Below, one piece after another: positions 51,498-53,285 of a stretch of 53,285 nt of DNA. The DNA is taken from contig CAMNKK010000006.1 in NCBI GenBank assembly GCA_946542235.1, positions 1-53,285 on the forward strand, read 5' to 3'. Both the position numbers and the translations under genes were made by a program. This DNA is from an uncultured Clostridia bacterium (lineage in GTDB: Bacteria > Bacillota > Clostridia > Christensenellales > Aristaeellaceae). Position 1 is the stretch's first letter. Every line of letters begins with the position of its first letter. Below the pieces are notes generated by a model. It was not told the origin of the DNA. It did no database searches and worked only from the letters and a program-made list of their open reading frames with translations.

Positions 51498-52132
51498 GGG
51501 CTTTCCCTCCTTTCCTGTGATACGTCCGGTCTGGATTTTGCTTCGGACGGGCTTTCATTTCTTTGGACGCCGGACCGGAGGGAAAGTTCCTCATCCCGGT
51601 CAAATAATTCCCTCAATCTGTTTCGGGCCCGGTTTACCCTGCTTTTGATGGTGCCCTCGCTGGTGGAGAGAAGCTGAGCGGCTTCTTCATAGGACTTGCC
51701 CTCCAGCTGGGTCAGAACCAGCGCGTCCCGCTGCTCCTCCGGCAGCCGGCTGAGGGCTTCCCGAAGACGGGCGTGCTCATCCTTCCGGAGAACCTGCTCC
51801 TCTGTTCCGGGAGCCGGATCCGGCGGATCAAAGCCTTCTTCCGCCAGAGGCTCGAGGGACAGATGCGCATTTCTTTTTGCCTTCCGCAGGAAATCCAGAC
51901 AGCAGTTGGCGGCGATCCGATAGACCCAGGTTTCAAAGGCGCAGTCAAAACGGAAGGAATCCAGGCTTCGCCAGATCTTGATCATGGCTTCCTGACCGCA
52001 GTCGGAAGCATTTTCCCGATCCCCGGTATAATGCCAGCAGACGCGCCATACCAGAGGCTCCAGATCCTGCATCAGCGCTTCAAAAGCTTCCGGATCCCCG
52101 GACTGCGCTTTTTTCAGCAGCAGCTCATTCAT
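51494..52132 (-). CDS. ECF-type RNA polymerase sigma factor
   Basis: 212 residues. Sigma region 2 (about 5-85) has DCGQEAMIKIWRSLDSFR and FETWVYRIAANCCLDFLR. Region 4 (about 115-170) has LSRLPEEQRDALVLTQLEGKSYEEAA and the HTH STSEGTIKSRVNRARNRLREL. A 40-residue charged tail follows. It likely directs transcription of a stress or envelope regulon and is held by the membrane protein encoded next. The ribosome site AAGGGGGA precedes the ATG. Its target promoters cannot be identified from this window. Confidence 0.94.
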   Translation of the reverse strand: MNELLLKKAQSGDPEAFEALMQDLEPLVWRVCWHYTGDRENASDCGQEAMIKIWRSLDSFRFDCAFETWVYRIAANCCLDFLRKAKRNAHLSLEPLAEEGFDPPDPAPGTEEQVLRKDEHARLREALSRLPEEQRDALVLTQLEGKSYEEAAQLLSTSEGTIKSRVNRARNRLRELFDRDEELSLRSGVQRNESPSEAKSRPDVSQERRESP

Positions 52133-52228
52133 GCGCGGATTCTCCCCCTTTCCTGAAATATGGGCATTTTTCCGCGTTCAGCCTGCGGCCTGCCGGAGAA
52201 GCCCGGCGCGGAAGAGCTGAACATGATT

Positions 52229-52257
52229 ATTGTATGCGGAGCGGAGAAGAAAAGCAA
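52229..52257 (-). promoter_or_regulatory. Promoter for the sigma/anti-sigma operon
   Basis: Minus strand: TTGCTT (52252-52257), a 17-bp spacer and TACAAT (52229-52234). Looks sigma-A-like rather than ECF-like, arguing against pure autoregulation from this site. The 283-bp gap 52133-52415 also has the recO promoter and otherwise nothing coding that I recognise. Confidence 0.6.
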
Positions 52258-52339
52258 GAGGGGCGGCGTGCTGATGCTGCGGATGCTGCGGATGAAATGC
52301 CGCTCTTCGGGAAAACGGAAGCATGGCCTTTCGGGAACG

Positions 52340-52368
52340 TTGATTTTCCCGGAAAAGCATGATAAAAT
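52340..52368 (+). promoter_or_regulatory. Promoter for recO
   Basis: TTGATT (52340-52345), a 17-bp spacer and extended TGA-TAAAAT (52363-52368), 47 bp before the recO start. Confidence 0.75.
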
Positions 52369-52415
52369 CAGCCCTGCCTTAAAGGTGAAGCGAATGGAGA
52401 CAGAAGGAAAACGGC

Positions 52416-53174
52416 ATGGTACAGACGGAAAACACGGCCATTGTGCTGCGTCATGTGAATTACCGGGATAATGACCGGATGGTCACGCTGTTCAGCCCCT
52501 CCAGAGGGCGGATTGATGCGGTGATCCGGAACTGCCGGAAACCAAAGTCCCATAATCTGAACGCGGGGGAACTGTTCGCGCTGGGAGACTATATGCTCTA
52601 TGAGTCCGGCGGGCATGTTACGGTGACCTCCGTACACCTGATCGAGACCTTCTACCGGCTGCGTCAGGATTATGAACGGCTCACCTGCGGAACCTACGTA
52701 CTGTCTCTGGCGGAGGCGGTCATCGAGCCGGAACAGGAGCGGCAGGAACTGTTCATGCTGCTGCTGCATACCCTGAGCCGCCTGGCTTTTTCAGACCAGC
52801 CCTGGCGGCCGCTGCTGGCGGGTTTTCTGCTGCACTTCGCGGCCTGCGAGGGCTTTAAGCCCAGGCTGAATCACTGCGTTTTCTGCGGACAGAGGATCGG
52901 AGAAGACGGAACCGGCTTCTTTGATGTGGAAGAAGGCGGCGTCTGCTGCGCGGATTGCCATCAGAAAGGGATGCGCCCGGGGATGCCGGAATCCCGGAAA
53001 CAGGAAAGGCTCACGCCCCAGGAGTATCGCTGGATGCGGACCGCGCTGCAGCGAGGGTCGGCTGAATGGGTGGAAACCCCGGACAGTCACGCGCCCTTTT
53101 CCCTGCTGCGGAAATATGTGGAGGGGCGGCTGGGAAGGCGGATCCGCAGCGCTTCGGTGCTGCCGGAAAAATAA
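52416..53174 (+). CDS. recO: DNA repair protein RecO
   Basis: 252 residues. RecO loads RecA onto SSB-coated single-stranded DNA in the RecFOR pathway. The N-terminal OB fold is TENTAIVLRHVNYRDNDRMVTLFSP, the helical core follows, and a zinc motif CVFCG with CCADC is in the C-terminal third. The ATG is preceded by AGAAGGA. The stop codon lies inside the first unit of a 55-bp tandem duplication. Confidence 0.95.
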   Translation: MVQTENTAIVLRHVNYRDNDRMVTLFSPSRGRIDAVIRNCRKPKSHNLNAGELFALGDYMLYESGGHVTVTSVHLIETFYRLRQDYERLTCGTYVLSLAEAVIEPEQERQELFMLLLHTLSRLAFSDQPWRPLLAGFLLHFAACEGFKPRLNHCVFCGQRIGEDGTGFFDVEEGGVCCADCHQKGMRPGMPESRKQERLTPQEYRWMRTALQRGSAEWVETPDSHAPFSLLRKYVEGRLGRRIRSASVLPEK

Positions 53175-53278
53175 GAAGAATACGGAATCGTGGGAAAAGA
53201 CGGAGCATAATAAAAGAAAAAAGAAATAAGAAGAATACGGAATCATGCGAAAAGACGGAGCATAATAAAAGGGAAAAA
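53169..53278 (+). repeat. 55-bp tandem duplication at the recO stop codon
   Basis: Unit 53169-53223 is repeated at 53224-53278 with only a few mismatches (including CGTGG versus CATGC). The unit is purine-rich, begins with AAATAAG, and includes the recO stop. The window ends seven bases later, so further copies may follow. Confidence 0.9.
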
Positions 53279-53285
53279 GAAAAGC

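Noticed and set aside
52160..52471. Small 103-codon plus-strand gene before recO
   Set aside because: It overlaps the recO start and both promoters, lacks a ribosome site and has no motif.
53169..53278. CRISPR array at the right edge
   Set aside because: The 55-bp units are contiguous tandem copies without spacers, and no cas genes are present.

Overview
The window looks like chromosomal DNA of a GC-rich anaerobic member of the Clostridia, perhaps an uncultured gut or rumen lineage. The support is the SCIFF peptide with its radical SAM maturase, a FloA flotillin with a NfeD partner, a flavodiiron protein, a ZapA-U32 gene pair, a TetM-like GTPase with an NYN domain, an Rrf2 regulator, and an rpmH-rnpA-yidD-yidC-jag block. 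This placement is an inference from gene content; no rRNA or tRNA gene is present to test it.

Layout. 1-450: the tail of an AT-richer, internally deleted AlbA_2-type ATP-binding protein. 599-5745: a phosphatase-phosphoesterase fusion, a GH113-like glycosidase, and a GH2 glycosidase joined to free-methionine-sulfoxide reductase. 5885-12143: SMC, then two overlapping PLP decarboxylases (DAP decarboxylase-like and Orn/Lys/Arg decarboxylase). 12184-14784: SCIFF peptide, its maturase and a secreted NAGPA-type protein. 14986-19859: NfeD, FloA, a small membrane-anchored protein with a duplicated Cys-His motif, and the EF-G-like/NYN GTPase. 19873-26493: a phosphatase, pta, the rpmH-rnpA-yidD-yidC-jag block, serS and rpiB. 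26607-28121 (minus): a 504-residue protein built of seven helix-turn-helix repeats, divergent from a BaiN-type flavoprotein across an AT-rich, repeat-bearing promoter region. 28407-33766: flavoprotein, DEDDh exonuclease, TGS-uridine kinase-like protein and argH. 33922-37090: an amino-acid ABC importer ending in an overlapping DapF-fold epimerase gene. 37160-43329: Rrf2 regulator, flavodiiron protein, GT2, UDP-galactopyranose mutase, an HTH protein with a histone-H1-like tail, and uxuA. 43419-46998 (minus): TldE, TldD and a double GNAT protein. 47236-50527: cyclophilin, zapA and a U32 protein. 50535-52132 (minus): an ECF sigma factor with a probable membrane anti-sigma partner. 52416-53174: recO, followed by a 55-bp tandem duplication running to the window end.

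How the genes work together. Most of the window is housekeeping: chromosome organisation (smc), division (zapA), repair (recO), membrane protein insertion (yidC), tRNA processing and charging (rnpA, serS), and acetate metabolism (pta). Lifestyle genes point to plant-glycan use (GH113, GH2, uxuA), oxygen or NO detoxification (flavodiiron protein, methionine sulfoxide reductase, Rrf2 regulator) and surface glycan synthesis (GT2, glf). The most unusual items are the seven-HTH protein with its divergent operator-like region, three uncommon domain fusions, an H1-tailed HTH protein, a SCIFF peptide with an altered crosslink site, and an ABC importer coupled to an epimerase. Sigma-A promoters are often clear (spacing 17, with extended TGn -10 elements), and many genes are translationally coupled by 1-11 bp overlaps.
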